Positions 20,409 to 31,797 of a stretch of DNA of 64,000 nucleotides are shown in pieces. Position 1 is the stretch's first letter; the number at the start of each line of letters is the position of its first letter. The stretch is taken from NCBI GenBank assembly GCA_900291925.1, contig UWYS01000029.1, positions 62,001 to 126,000 on the forward strand, read 5' to 3'. Both the position numbers and the translations under genes were made by a program. Origin of the DNA: Thecaphora thlaspeos. Its lineage: Eukaryota; Basidiomycota; Ustilaginomycetes; Urocystidales; Glomosporiaceae. The notes below the pieces were generated by a model that was not told the DNA's origin, did not search any database, and saw only the letters and a list, made by a program, of their open reading frames with translations.

Positions 20409-22656
20409 ATGAACAACATCCCCGTCAGCGACGGCCTCCGTCGCACTTTCGACGATGCGTCCACCCTCCACACCGACGTACGCGCCATCCTCGTACAGAG
20501 CGACGGAAAGGCACTCCACCTCATCAACACCATCCCGGCAAAGTCCAGCGATCGCGACGACTTCGACCCCGTTCTCAACGACATCTTTGCTCCAGACGCA
20601 AACCGCAGCGGCTATGCCCTCTACCGACTCGACAGCCAGGCAGCCAGCGGAGAGGCAGAGTGGCTGTGCTGCGCCTACCAGCCAGACGGCGCAAAGGTGC
20701 ACATCTGTCGCTGTCACCCTTCCCCCATCCCTTTCTCCACCTGTATGCTGACACCCGCTCTACCCTCCCCCCCCCCCTCTCTCTCTTCAAACCGCCAAAC
20801 CCCTCTGGCAGATCAAGGAAAAGATGCAGTACGCCCTCACCCGCGCCTCGCTCATGGCTGGCCTGACGGAACGCCGCTTCCTAGACACCATCTTTGGCTC
20901 TACTCCGCGCGACTTCATCTGGCCCACCAAGCTCCGCAACAGTCGCAAGCACGACTATCAGAATCCGCAACTAAAGACGGCCGGCCTCCCCGCTGCAGAG
21001 GCCGCGGGCACCGGATCAGGTGGCGCGAGGAGGAACTTTGGCGCACGCGCCGGCCTCGCGAACATGCTCAGGGCCGGCGAAGACGGCCACAACGGCAACG
21101 ACGAGCATGGAGCCAGTGACGGCAACACGACGCCCCCCGCGGCGAACTCAGCGACCGCCCCGGCTCCTGCTCCTGCCGCCGTCGATGCTCCCACAGAGGA
21201 GTCGATTGCACCCATGCCTCAGCCGAAGCGTTTCAACTCACACTCACTCACCAATGCCTTCAAGCAACCCGGCCTCGAGGAGCAGCAAGAGACGGCCGCA
21301 AAGGCAGCTCAGGACGACGAGCCCGAAGACGCCGTCGCACCGCCTTCCCCTGCCGCCACCGCCGTCGAGCGGGAGGAGCACCCGGAACCCACCACCTCCA
21401 CGGCCGCCGCCACTGCCGAGAGCCACGCCATCGAAGCTCCTGCCACGTCATCGCTCGCCGCAGGCGACTCTTCCTCGCTCTCGCAGCCCACCATCCCGTC
21501 TGACACGCTCATCTCGACCTCTGTCGCCGTCCAGGAGGCGCAGGAGATGGGCCAGCCCGAGTCGGAGCTCGTCCACCGACAGGAGGAGCAGGCAGAGGCG
21601 GAGAACCCCTCGCAGCCCAGCACGCCCAAGCACCACGAGACGGACGTGGGCGCCCTCTCGCAGCCCACTGTCCCGTCGTCGCAGTACGTCGAGGCCGAGG
21701 CCGACGAAACCGTCCCCGCTGTGGTCGCTGCTGCTACGACGTCGACGCCATCACACACTACGGGTGCAGCGTCGAATGGCCAGTCGGAGACACGCATCGG
21801 ATACGGTACAGGGCCCGGCGCCTCGAGCGGTCTGACACGTCGCGAGGAAGAGATGCAGGAACTGCGCAAGGTTCAAGCCTCGCAGCGCTCCACTGCCGGC
21901 AACGGCAACGGCAACGGCAACGGAGGGCCTAAGCTGGGTTTCCGCTGGTCGGACGCCGTGACGGAAGCGCTGCAAGATCTCGCCTCGACGGCGTCGGGCA
22001 CTTCGGAATGGAACCTCGTCGTACTCTCAATCGACATGTCCAACGAACTCGTCGAGCTTGACGAACCACCGTCGTTTGTGCTTCCTGCCGATCTGGACAG
22101 GAAGTGGGGTAAAGAACCTCGAATGGCCTTCTACCGAGTGAAGGAAGGAGGTGTCGGGGAAGGTGGAGAGAGCAAAGTGGTCATGCTGTACTACTGTCCT
22201 GCCGGTAGTGGCGTCAAGGCTAGGATGATGTACAGCTCCAACGTCCTGATCACGCTCAACCACGTCAAGGCGATGGCGGGAATGAGGGTGGTTAAGAAGG
22301 TCAGTTCCCTTCTTGAGAGTAGTTGGGGGTTGCCATCGTTTTTTTTCTTCTTTCCATATATATTGAAGCTTGATGTTGATCCTTTGCTTCCGTGTCTTGA
22401 TCTACCTCCTTATCTTCCTCTCGCGCAACGCACCGATCACCGGAAACAGATCGAATCGTCAGACGCAAGTGATCTGACACATACATCCATCTTGCAAGAA
22501 GTGGAAGAGATCCTAGCAAAAGAAAAACACATTTACCAAGGTACAAAGTTGGCTGCAGACCAAGATGGTGCTGCTGCTGGAGGGGCGGCGGTGTTGTCCA
22601 AGGAAGAATTGAAGGGCTCTTTTGCTAGGCCTAGACGACCTCAGGGCAGACAGTAG
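20409..22656 (+). CDS. TWF1: twinfilin, actin-monomer-binding protein, with expanded linker
   Basis: Exons 20409-20696, 20812-22299 and 22450-22656 encode 660 residues. The first donor, GTGCAC, is weak, but the join GAK-IKEKMQYALTRAS restores the ADF-H fold. The first ADF-H domain covers about 1-145 (VSDGLRRTFDDAS, RRFLDTIFGSTPRDF). The second covers about 470-620 (LGFRWSDAVTEALQDLA, MLYYCPAGSGVKARMMYSS). Family members of about 330-350 residues sequester ADP-actin and cap filament barbed ends in cortical patches. Here residues 150-465 form an Ala/Pro/Glu/Ser-rich linker with repeated LSQPTIPS/LSQPTVPS. The C-terminal tail is short and basic (ARPRRPQGRQ). Confidence 0.88.
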
Positions 22657-22964
22657 AAGGAGCAGGAGCAGGAGCAGGAGAGATGTAACCTGTGAAATGT
22701 AAAACGAAATGAAACGTTTCTGGTTGATATCACTTGTCATACAGTTGTGGGGTTGGTATAACGTGTAGGGAGGGGGATGGTGAAAGGGAAAAGGAAAGAG
22801 TTGATGATGATCAACCTTGATTTAACCACAGAGCTCAGCACAATTCACAGGAAAAGAATAAGAAAAGAGGGGATGACCAAGGTAATCCTTGCCCACTCGA
22901 CTCGACCATTTCGTTACATCCATCTCGTCCCACCTATTAAACGTTCTTAAATTCCCAGTCTATT
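22657..22964. other. convergent spacer twinfilin / MDM34
   Basis: This 308 bp of 3' sequence between convergent stops is purine-rich (GGAGCAGGAGCAGG) just after the twinfilin stop. No gene or RNA is seen. Confidence 0.5.
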
Positions 22965-25734
22965 CTACTCTCTAATAGCCTCCCACCTAGCTGCATTCAC
23001 TCTGGCAACTTCACTTGGCGGACCCATTGCACCGTGTCTACTTCTCGAACTCGTCGCACCTGCACCACTGCCCGTCGAAGGCGGTACAAACGACCGCGTC
23101 GCGTGCCCTCCTCTTGCTTTGTCCTCTGCGAATTCTGTAATTCCTCCCTGTGGTCCCTTTTTCAAACTCGGATCGTATACCGTAGTAGAGGATGAGGAGA
23201 AGGTAGCGCTATCAGAATTCGACACTCCCCCTCCGCCTAATTGGAATGTCCTTCGTCGTCTTGCTGGAGAATCCGTCTGAGTCGTCTTCGATGTCGTCCT
23301 AGTGAAAAATCCTTGTCGGACCAATGAAGCTTGCATGGAAGAGTTACTTCGATGATGTCCCGTAGATTGCGATCCGCCGCTTCCCGTACCCGTACCCGTA
23401 CCCGTTCCGGATCCGCTAGCTGCACTATGACTGCTATTGGCCGCACTGCCCACCACGCTTCCCCCTCCTCCTCCGTGCTGCCATCCCGGCGTGACCGGTG
23501 CGCTTCGCACGGTGAAATGCTCCATGTTGCGCGTGAACGGGCTGAGCGTGTGGTTCGACTTGACTAGATCCGCAAAGTGCGCAGAGGCGTCGATGGATAG
23601 CTTCGTCGTGCCCGTTCCGTTGCCGTTACTGCCTCCGGCAGCCTGTTGCAGGGCGTACGAGGCGCTCGACACGGCGAAATGGCTGCGAGGACTGCCTTGG
23701 TACGACGGCGATCTGGAGAGCAGGTCGCGTTGGCTGAACGGAGACGTACTCAGACCGCCCCCTCCGCTGCGGCCGCCGCTGCTGCTATAGGGTCCTCCCG
23801 ACGACCGTTCAGGTGAAGTCGCCAGCGCCGAGGGGACGTCGCGAGCCTGCGAGGGACCGTACTGCCCTTGCGACAGCGGCGACGAGAACCCGCCGCCGCC
23901 GTGGCCGCCATGCAGCTGGGTCGCCGTGACGAAGCCGGCGCGGTCGAGCGAGGCGGATGCCGCGGGTCGGGGACGCGCGACGTTCTTGCCCTTGCGAAAG
24001 CGGATGCCGCCGCCGCCTTGCTGACCGTCTCCTCCTGAAGCGGTTGTGCTGGCGTCGAAGCTGCCGCGCTGATGCTGGAAGCCCAGGTCAGAGGCCGAGC
24101 CTAGCCCAGACGGCGGCAGCGACGTCGGTGCAGAAGAGCTCGCGCCACTGTGGTCCCAGCCGCCCGTGTAGCGCGACGATGAGTTGACCCGCGACAGCGT
24201 CCAGGCGGACGAGTAGGCGCCGCCGTAGCCGCCCGATCCGTGGCCCGACGAGCTTTGGCGTGCCGATGCCGACGCCGAGCTGGCCGACGAGCCGCTCCGC
24301 CAGCCCGGCGGGACGGCGTGCGGCATGCGGCGCGAGGAGCGTTCGCCGCTGCTGTGCAGCGACTCGGGCGGCAGCTCGAGCAGGCTCTCCTCGCTGCCGT
24401 CCGGGAAGCACTCGGCGTCGAGCCTCGGCGAGCTGAGCCCGTGGACCGTGTTGGTGCGCGAGCTTCGGCCGCCGCCCATCGTGGTGCTACCCATCTCCGA
24501 GCCGTATCGCGTTGCCCCGCCGGTGCGCGACGAGCCGCCGCCGTACTGCGACGGTCGGGCGGTGCTCTCATCGTCCCAGTCCACCTCGGGCGGCTGCACC
24601 TTGCTGGCGATGTGATAGACGCGCGGCCGCGTGACCGTACCGCCACCGACGGCAGGGATCGTCTCGTACTCGACACCAGCCCCGCTCGGCCTCCTCCGCC
24701 CGCTCGAGCCCGAAGTCCTGGCCGACCGGATGGAGCCGCCTCCTCCGCCGCTGGCCTTGCCCGTGCTGCCGGCCCGCCGCCTGCCGCCGTTGCCGCTACC
24801 GCTGCCGCCTCGACGCAGCGACGAAGGTGGCGGACCCGGTTCGTCGTCAAAGATGATCGAGGACGCTCGGTTGACCTCGTGGGTGTCAGAAAACGCGGCC
24901 GACGCCGGAGGGTAGCCAAAGCGCGTGTAGTCGATCGACGTGTCGGCCAACGTGTCGAGCGGGTCCAGCAGATCGGGCACATCATCGTCCTCCTCGTCGT
25001 TATCCTCCTGCTCGTCATCCTCTTCATCGTTGTCGTCGCGCTCGGGCAGACTGTCGGAGACGTCATCCTGGCTCGAGTAGCCGTCGGAATCGTCCTGGTG
25101 TTGCTGCTTCCGGCCGGTCGCCGCGGGATCGGAGGCGTCCGAGTCGATGCCGCCCAGGTCGTCGCTGCCGGGCGCGGGTCCCCTGCCCATCCCCTGCGGT
25201 GCGAAGCTGGAGCCGGCGCCAAAAGGGAAGGATGATGACGACGACGACGACGACGACGGCGCCGGCGCGTGCGGGACCGAAGGGTTCGCTGCGGCGGCCT
25301 CGGGCTGCGGTGGGCTGGTGAGGTCCCTGAGGCCGCCGCTGACCCGCTGTGCCAGCTTGCCGAGGCCCGAGAAGCCGCTGTGCGTTGGCAGATCGTCGGG
25401 CCGCAGGCCGTAGGTTGGATCATAGTTCTCGATCTCGGGAAACGAGGAGGTGAGCAGCTCGTTGAAGAGCGGCGCCGCCGACATGGATGTCGCCTTGGCC
25501 GAATGCTTGGGTCGCCGTCCCGCTGACCTAGGTCGCGGCGGCGAGGTGGGCAATGTCTTACGGGCGGCAGCGCTGGCGGCCGAGACGCTGGGAGGCCGGC
25601 GAGCGCTCTTGGACTTTGTCGATGTATGCTGGCGCGGGGGGCCGCCGGGTTCCGAGGCGGTCTCAAAGGTGCCATGCGGATCGCTCGACGAGCGTGGGAC
25701 TGGCGTGTGGCGGTACTGCTGGTGGTGGTGGTGG

Positions 25735-25766
<32 letters not shown>

Positions 25767-26432
25767 TTGGTGCTGCTGAGCCTCGCTCCTGCGCCTGGCC
25801 TCTTGATGCTCGTGCTCTGCCTCTCCGCTGAGCCAGCGTTGGCTGAGGCGGTGTATGATGCCGGGGAGGTCCTCGCGGAACATTTCACGAAGCTGCGTCT
25901 CGATTTCCTGTTGAAGGTACTTTTGGAGGACGGCGACGCTGTCAAAGGTGGAGCTGACCTGGACGCTCTCGAGGGGGTCGTTTTTGAAGACGAGGGTGAT
26001 GCCCTTTGCCTTTGAGACGACGAGGACAACGATTGCGCGCAGCTTTACATCGGAGAGGCGAAGGTGCATAGGGACGACGAGGGGTGCAGCGGCGAAGAGG
26101 ATGCCGCGCGAGGCGGTGGACGAGGGAAAGAGGCCGATGTCGGGGCGGCTGGGCTTGGAGAGCGGGTTTGCCTGTACCTTTGTGCGGAGGACGAGGTGGG
26201 CGTCGCCTGCGTAGGTGAGGCGAAAGATTCCGCGGAAGCGATCCGTGCCGAGGTCACCGATTTCGAGGATCTCGAGGTCGGGCGGGATGGTGCCCATGCC
26301 GAGCTCTTCGACCTTGATGTCGTCTGCGATGACCTTTGGCTTGGGGCCCTTGTTGAGGGCATTGTCAAGCATCTGCGCGGCGCTCTCATGGAACTCCTTG
26401 GAGAAAGTGGGCCACTTGAAGTTGAAGGACAT
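22965..26432 (-). CDS. MDM34: Mdm34, ERMES complex subunit, with very long disordered C-terminus
   Basis: One exon of 1155 residues starts MSFNFKWPTFSKEF, the typical Mdm34 N-terminus. The SMP lipid-binding domain spans about 1-205, with DLEILEIGDLGTDRFRGIF, HLRLSDVKLRAIVVLVVSK and VLQKYLQQEIETQLREMF. Mdm34 sits on the mitochondrial outer membrane and, with Mdm10, Mdm12 and Mmm1, tethers it to the ER for lipid transfer. Beyond residue 205 comes a Gln/His tract (around 219-245), then Ser/Gly/Pro-rich sequence with an acidic block (EEDDEQEDNDEEDD). Yeast Mdm34 is 459 residues, so about 700 residues are extra and look disordered. The short blocks GAGVEYETIPAVGGGTVTR and ARPSQYGGG-like repeats may be binding motifs. 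It shares a promoter with KRE33. Confidence 0.9.
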
Positions 26433-27148
26433 CGTGGCGGCTGGTGGAGCGTGGCAGGTCAGAGGGCCGACGGCTGGAGGAGGGGGATCTGGTGTGGAAG
26501 CTTGAGCTTGGTGAAGGGGTGGATGAGGGTGCTATGGGGGTGCATGCTGGATGCAAAGCATGGCAGACGGAGACGGCTGTATCGCCTCCGAGAGAGGGAG
26601 AGAAGGGTGTCGAGGCGGTGGGTGAGATGCGAAGGCGGCGGTGATATGTAGTGGTAGGTGAAGGTGATGGTGATGGTGGTCGGAGCGTTGAGAGGGGGGA
26701 GGTGGGCACGGGCGCGGGCACGGACGCGGGCACGGACGCGGGCACGGACGCGGGCACGGACGCGGGCACGGACGCGGGCACGGACGCGGGCACGGACGCG
26801 GGCACGGACGCGGGCACGGGTGCACGGGGCGCTTCTTTCTCCGCATGGCTCGCCCAAGCAGGCGCTTGTCCGAGTCCCGGTGGGGCCGCCCCAAATTTTC
26901 TTCCACACACACGCGCGCAGCCAGGAAGAAGCGGCACCCTCGCGCTCGTGCCTCCACCATCCCAACAACCTTTTCCTCGTCGTCGTCGTCGTCGTCGTCG
27001 ATCTCCTTGCTTTTCCCACCACACCTTCTCCCACCGTAACACAGTACCACACCGCACACCACACAGGCAAGCAGCAACAGCAACAGCAGCAGCCCGCCAG
27101 CCAGCCACCGCGCCTTCCCGCTCGCCAACCCCTCCTCCGTCCGCCACC
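26433..27148. promoter_or_regulatory. divergent promoter MDM34 / KRE33 with minisatellite
   Basis: The 716 bp between head-to-head ATGs contains the 12-bp minisatellite described separately, a GTCGTC run near 26976-27000 and a CAG-rich tract near 27068-27092. The KRE33 start has a good context (CCGCCACCATGAGG). The reading frame of KRE33 is open through the minisatellite back to 26651, but the ATG at 27149 matches the conserved family start. Confidence 0.55.
26704..26823. repeat. 12-bp minisatellite, 10 units
   Basis: Ten head-to-tail copies of GGGCACGGACGC fill exactly 120 bp. The inner eight are identical; the first (GGGCACGGGCGC) and last (GGGCACGGGTGC) each carry variants. The array is GC-rich with G-clusters on the plus strand. 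Confidence 0.95.
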
Positions 27149-30100
27149 ATGAGGAAGCAGCTCGATCCGCGCATTCCCACTCTCATCCGCAACAATGTCG
27201 CCCTCAACCACCGCTCCTTCTTCGTCTTAGTCGGCGACAAGGCCAGGGACCAGGTCGTCAACCTCCACTTCCTCCTCGCACAGTCCCGCGTACAGTCCAG
27301 GCCAAACGTCCTTTGGTGCTACAAAAAGGACCTCGGCTTCACCACACACCGCAAGAAGCGAGAGCAGAAGATCAAGAATGACATCAAGCGCGGCATCCGC
27401 GAAAAGGGCGAGGGCACCCCCTTTGAGCTCTTCGTCTCCCTCACAGACATCCGTTACTGCTACTACAAGGACACTCCCAACGTTCTCGGTCAGACCTACG
27501 GCATGCTCGTCCTCCAGGACTTTGAGGCAATCACCCCCAACCTCCTCGCCCGCACAATCGAGACCGTCGAGGGAGGCGGTGTCGTCCTCCTCCTCCTAAA
27601 GACAATGTCCAGTCTCCGCCAGCTCTACTCGCTCGGCATGGACGTCCACCGCTCCTACCGCTCCTCCGCCTCCCAAGACGACCCCGTCGCCCGCTTCAAC
27701 GAACGCTTCCTCCTCTCCCTCGGCGCGTCCCAGGACACTCTCCTCCTCGACGATGAGCTCAACGTCCTGCCCCTCAGCAGGGCAAAGGACATCCAGCCCC
27801 TCCCAGAGACCGACACCGGCGCCGCCGCCCACGCCGCCGCCGGCATCGGCCGAGGCGTCCGTAAGGGCAGCCAGAGAATCTCGGCCCACCAGGACCTCGC
27901 CAATCTAAAGGACCAGGTTCGCGAGACAAAGGTCGTCGGCGAGGTTGTCAAGCATGCAAAGACGCTCGACCAGGCAAAGGCCGTCCTCACCATCCTCGAC
28001 ATCCTCGCCAGCTCGTCGCTCTCCACCACCGTCGCCCTCACCGCGGCGCGCGGTCGCGGCAAGTCGGCCGCCCTCGGCCTCTGCATCGCCGCCGCCGTCG
28101 CACACGGCTACAGCAACATCTTTGTCACTAGCCCCAGCCCAGAGAACCTCAAGACGCTCTTCCAGTTCATCTTCAAGGGGCTCGACGCCTTGGGCTACGA
28201 AGAGGTGGCCGACTGGGATCTCCAGCGCGGCACGGGCGAGTGGAAGGACGTCGTGGTGCGCGTCAACATCTTCCGCGGCCACCGCCAGACCATCCAGTAC
28301 ATCCAGCCGCAGGACCACCAGGTGCTGGGCCAGGCCGAGCTCGTCGTCATCGACGAGGCCGCCGCCATCCCGCTCCCGCTGGTGCGCAACCTGATGGGCC
28401 CTTACCTCGTCTTCCTCTCGTCGACCATCAACGGCTACGAGGGTACGGGGCGCAGCCTCTCGCTCAAGCTTATCCAGCAGCTGCGCGAGGGCGCACGCGG
28501 CGGCGGCAGCGGAGCCGACGATGACGACACCGCCGCGACCGCAGCATCCTCGAACAACGGCGGCGTTGGCGGCAAGGGCAGCCTGAGCACGGGGCGGGCC
28601 GCCGGTGCCGCTCTGGCCGCGCGCAGCCTCAAGGAGGTCGAGCTCAAGGAGCCTATCCGCTACTCTGCCGGCGACAACATCGAGTCGTGGCTGCACGAGC
28701 TCCTCTGCCTCGACGCGACGCTCTCGCGCCTCCCTTCTTCGGGCGGGCTCAAGTCCAAGGGCTGCCCGCACCCGTCGTCGTGCGAGCTGTACATGGTGAA
28801 CCGCGACGCCCTCTTCTCCTATCACCCGGCGTCGGAGGTGTTCCTGCAGCGCATGATGTCGCTCTACGTGGCGAGCCACTACAAGAACTCGCCCAACGAC
28901 CTACAGCTCATGTCGGACGCGCCGGGCCACCGGCTCTTTGTGCTGCTCGCACCGCTCAAGGGCGGCGACGGCGGGCTGCCGGAGCCGTTGTGCGTCGTCC
29001 AGGTGGCGCTGGAGGGCAACATCAGCCGGCAGGCGGTCCTCAACAGTCTCCGCCGCGGTTCGCGCGAGGCGGGAGACCTGATCCCTTGGCTGATCGCGCA
29101 GCAGTTCCAGGACGCCGACTTTGCCTCGCTCTCGGGCGCGCGCATCGTGCGCATCGCCGCGCATCCGGACTACGCCGGGATGGGCTACGGCGGACGCGCG
29201 CTCGCAGCGCTCCAGGCCTTTTACCAGGGCGAGCTGCTCGACGCTGATGCGGTGCGCGACGACCTCGATTCGGGGGAGACGTTCGTCTCTGCGCGCAACA
29301 AACGCAGCAGCCGCAGCAACGGCGACGGCGGCGTCGCAGGTCTGCAGGACGACGAGATTGGCGTACGCGATGCGGCCAAGATGCCGGCATTGCTGCAGCG
29401 CCTGTCCGAGAGACGACCAGAGGCGCTCGACTGGCTCGGCGTCTCGTACGGCCTGACCCCTGCGCTGTTCAAGTTCTGGAAGCGAAGCGGATACGTTCCG
29501 CTCTGGATGCGTCAGATCCCCAACGACCTGACGGGTGAGTACTCCACCGTCCAGATCAAGGCGCTGACGGGCGACTCGAACGGCTTCACTACCACCTCCG
29601 GCTCGGCGTGGCTTGGAGCATTGGCGCGCGACTTCCGACAACGCTTCGTCTCGCTCCTCTCGTACCGCTTCCGAGAGTTTACCTCGATCACTGCCTTGAC
29701 CGTGCTCGAGGCAGCATCGCAGGGCGCGCGTCTAGCAGACGGCGACGAGCACGGCGATCCCACAAAGAACTCGGCGCTATCTGCGATGGAACTTGCGATG
29801 CTCCTAACGCCATTCGACATGAAACGTCTCGAGTCGTACGCCTCCAACATGGTCGAGTTGAGCGTGATACTGGACCTCGTTCCGACACTCGCCACGCTAT
29901 ACTTTACGGGACGACTTCGAGCCGTACGCGAAGACGAAGCCGAGGTGCAAGAGACAATGGAAGAGGAAGAGGAACTTGGTCTCTCCGCCATCCAATCTTC
30001 CTTGCTGCTAAGCATGGGCTTGCAGAGGAAGAGCGTAGATGACGTAGCCGCCGAACTGAGGTTGCCCGCACAACAGGCCATGGCGCTCTTTGTCAAGACA

Positions 30101-30694
30101 ATCAGGACGGTGGTCAAGAGTCTGAGAAAGGTAGAGAGGAGGGACGTCGCTAGTCGTATGCCCGAGTTCAAGGGACAATTCGGCATAAACGCTCCGGCAA
30201 GAAGACGAGCGGGAGCGGGCGGAGAGGGAACGGAGGATTGGTCAGCGATCAAGTCTGATCTGGATGGGGAATTGAGGTCGGCTGGAAAGGCTTTCATCGA
30301 TGAGATCCAAGGGGACGCTGCCCAACTCGTCGACGACGACGACGAGGATGCCGAGGAAGAAGAGGACAACGAGGCCGAAGCAGCGACGCTAGAGGCGAAA
30401 CGCAAGCTGATCGACAGCATGGACCTCTCTCGCTACACCATCCAGGAGTCAGAGGGAGGCGAACGCGACTGGAGTCAGGCAGAAAGACAGGTGGACAAGC
30501 TGCTGGAAAACGGCGGCGTCTCTACTGCCAAGGGACTGAACTCGACCGTCAGTGTCAAGGGTACAAAGAGAGCGTTGGATGCCGAGCAGGACGAGGACAA
30601 GGACAAGGACAAGCGGAAAAAGGCGGGAGCGCCGAGCAAGAAGGGTGCAAAAGGTGGCGGAGGTGGTCAATCGGGAAAGAGGGCCAGGAGGTGA
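27149..30694 (+). CDS. KRE33: RNA cytidine acetyltransferase (Kre33/NAT10)
   Basis: One exon of 1181 residues starts MRKQLDPRIPTLIRNNVALN, the conserved family start. The order is an N-terminal domain with WCYKKDLGFTTHRKKR, a RecA-like helicase with Walker A ARGRGKSAALG (Lys305) and VVIDEAAAIPLPLV, a GNAT acetyltransferase with VRIAAHPDYAGMGYGGRAL near 665-685, and a C-terminal tRNA-binding region with LSYRFREFTSITALTVLEA. The enzyme makes N4-acetylcytidine in 18S rRNA and, with an adaptor, in tRNA, and is needed for small-subunit biogenesis in the nucleolus. Yeast Kre33 is 1056 residues. The extra length is a Gly/Ala/Asp-rich insertion in the helicase part near 450-490 and a basic Lys-rich tail fit for nucleolar targeting. 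Confidence 0.96.
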   Translation: MRKQLDPRIPTLIRNNVALNHRSFFVLVGDKARDQVVNLHFLLAQSRVQSRPNVLWCYKKDLGFTTHRKKREQKIKNDIKRGIREKGEGTPFELFVSLTDIRYCYYKDTPNVLGQTYGMLVLQDFEAITPNLLARTIETVEGGGVVLLLLKTMSSLRQLYSLGMDVHRSYRSSASQDDPVARFNERFLLSLGASQDTLLLDDELNVLPLSRAKDIQPLPETDTGAAAHAAAGIGRGVRKGSQRISAHQDLANLKDQVRETKVVGEVVKHAKTLDQAKAVLTILDILASSSLSTTVALTAARGRGKSAALGLCIAAAVAHGYSNIFVTSPSPENLKTLFQFIFKGLDALGYEEVADWDLQRGTGEWKDVVVRVNIFRGHRQTIQYIQPQDHQVLGQAELVVIDEAAAIPLPLVRNLMGPYLVFLSSTINGYEGTGRSLSLKLIQQLREGARGGGSGADDDDTAATAASSNNGGVGGKGSLSTGRAAGAALAARSLKEVELKEPIRYSAGDNIESWLHELLCLDATLSRLPSSGGLKSKGCPHPSSCELYMVNRDALFSYHPASEVFLQRMMSLYVASHYKNSPNDLQLMSDAPGHRLFVLLAPLKGGDGGLPEPLCVVQVALEGNISRQAVLNSLRRGSREAGDLIPWLIAQQFQDADFASLSGARIVRIAAHPDYAGMGYGGRALAALQAFYQGELLDADAVRDDLDSGETFVSARNKRSSRSNGDGGVAGLQDDEIGVRDAAKMPALLQRLSERRPEALDWLGVSYGLTPALFKFWKRSGYVPLWMRQIPNDLTGEYSTVQIKALTGDSNGFTTTSGSAWLGALARDFRQRFVSLLSYRFREFTSITALTVLEAASQGARLADGDEHGDPTKNSALSAMELAMLLTPFDMKRLESYASNMVELSVILDLVPTLATLYFTGRLRAVREDEAEVQETMEEEEELGLSAIQSSLLLSMGLQRKSVDDVAAELRLPAQQAMALFVKTIRTVVKSLRKVERRDVASRMPEFKGQFGINAPARRRAGAGGEGTEDWSAIKSDLDGELRSAGKAFIDEIQGDAAQLVDDDDEDAEEEEDNEAEAATLEAKRKLIDSMDLSRYTIQESEGGERDWSQAERQVDKLLENGGVSTAKGLNSTVSVKGTKRALDAEQDEDKDKDKRKKAGAPSKKGAKGGGGGQSGKRARR

Positions 30695-31797
30695 GAAACA
30701 AACGACGACGATACCACTGTTGTTCTGTAGGTTGTAGATGGATGATATGCCCTTGCGATGCTTGGCTGCGGAAAGTGTACGAGCGAATGCTACTCTACGT
30801 AGCTCGTGGGCCAAGACTGCATTACGACGGTGCCGTTCCCCGTGTTGACGCCGAGGAGGGCGAGGAGGGCGATGCAAGTGATGGACAGCATTTGGCGGCG
30901 CTCGCTGGGCGTGTCGCTCTGCTTGAAAGGGGCGGCGAGGCGGACCAGGCCGCTGCATAGGCTCTTGCCTAGTGGCAGGCGCCGCGCCGCTTGCTGGCGT
31001 GCCGCTGGCGTGCCGCTGGCGTGCCGCTGGCGAGACGCTGGCGAGAGCACGCAGGGCAAAGGGTAACTTGAGGCGAAAGAATGGCCTTGATAAATGGCCT
31101 GAAAAAGGCGAGCTCTGCCTTGGAAAGAAAAGAATGAATAGAAATAAAAAAGAGCCGATTAGAACAGGCGTGGAAACAAGGCGGCCTCCATCCGCTCGCT
31201 CGGCCGCCTTTTCCCTTGCCTTGCCTTGCCATCCCCTGCCATCCCATCCCATCCTCTGCGCCACCATCATCCTCCCTTCTATCGCCATCTCGGATCGCGT
31301 CGCCCATTCCGCCGCCGTCTTCCGCAATCCGAAGCCGCATCTCGTGCATTTGCCCCTGCAGCGCCCTCCCTCGTTTCCATCCGCCAGCGACGTCCATACC
31401 ACCATACACCTCGCCATACCCACGCCGTTTATATACCATCAGGCTTGACGACAGAGAAACAAATCAAGAAAATCTAGGAGGGAAAAGAGGCAAGAAAAAA
31501 GAATATTAGGTGAGTGCGCCGTGGCGCGCGCTGGCTGCAAAGGAGCGGTGCTCGTCGCGTCCCCCGGCCAACGCAATGCAGACGCACCGACCCTTTCGTG
31601 CCAGGACCCTGCCCGGGCGCCGCCATCACCGGTGCACTCGCTCATCTACGCTCCCACACGCGACACACCACACTCTTCTGCGCCCCACAGATAAGCACAG
31701 ACACTGCCTGCTGACGCTGGCACGCTGCCCGTTCCCTCTGCACACACCCTCTTCTCCTTTCGGCCGCCACTCCTCTTTCCCCTCTACCGCCTCCGCC
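30695..31797. other. 1.1 kb intergenic region KRE33 - PARP-finger gene
   Basis: It holds a short tandem repeat of GCTGGCGTGCC-type units at about 30992-31047 and a CCATCCCATCC-like pyrimidine stretch near 31226-31256. The right part is the promoter and 5'UTR of the zinc-finger gene. No gene is supported. Confidence 0.45.

Noticed and set aside
24101..26029. 642-codon second minus-strand frame in MDM34
   Set aside because: Arg/Ser/Ala-rich out-of-frame reading of a low-complexity tail; starts inside the SMP domain and has no domain.
26704..26823. CRISPR-like array
   Set aside because: Units are contiguous 12-mers with no spacers, and the window is eukaryotic.
26651..27148. 166-residue N-terminal extension of KRE33 through the minisatellite
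   Set aside because: The family start MRKQLDPRIP is at 27149 with a good initiation context; the extension encodes repeated Ala-Gly-Thr-Asp.
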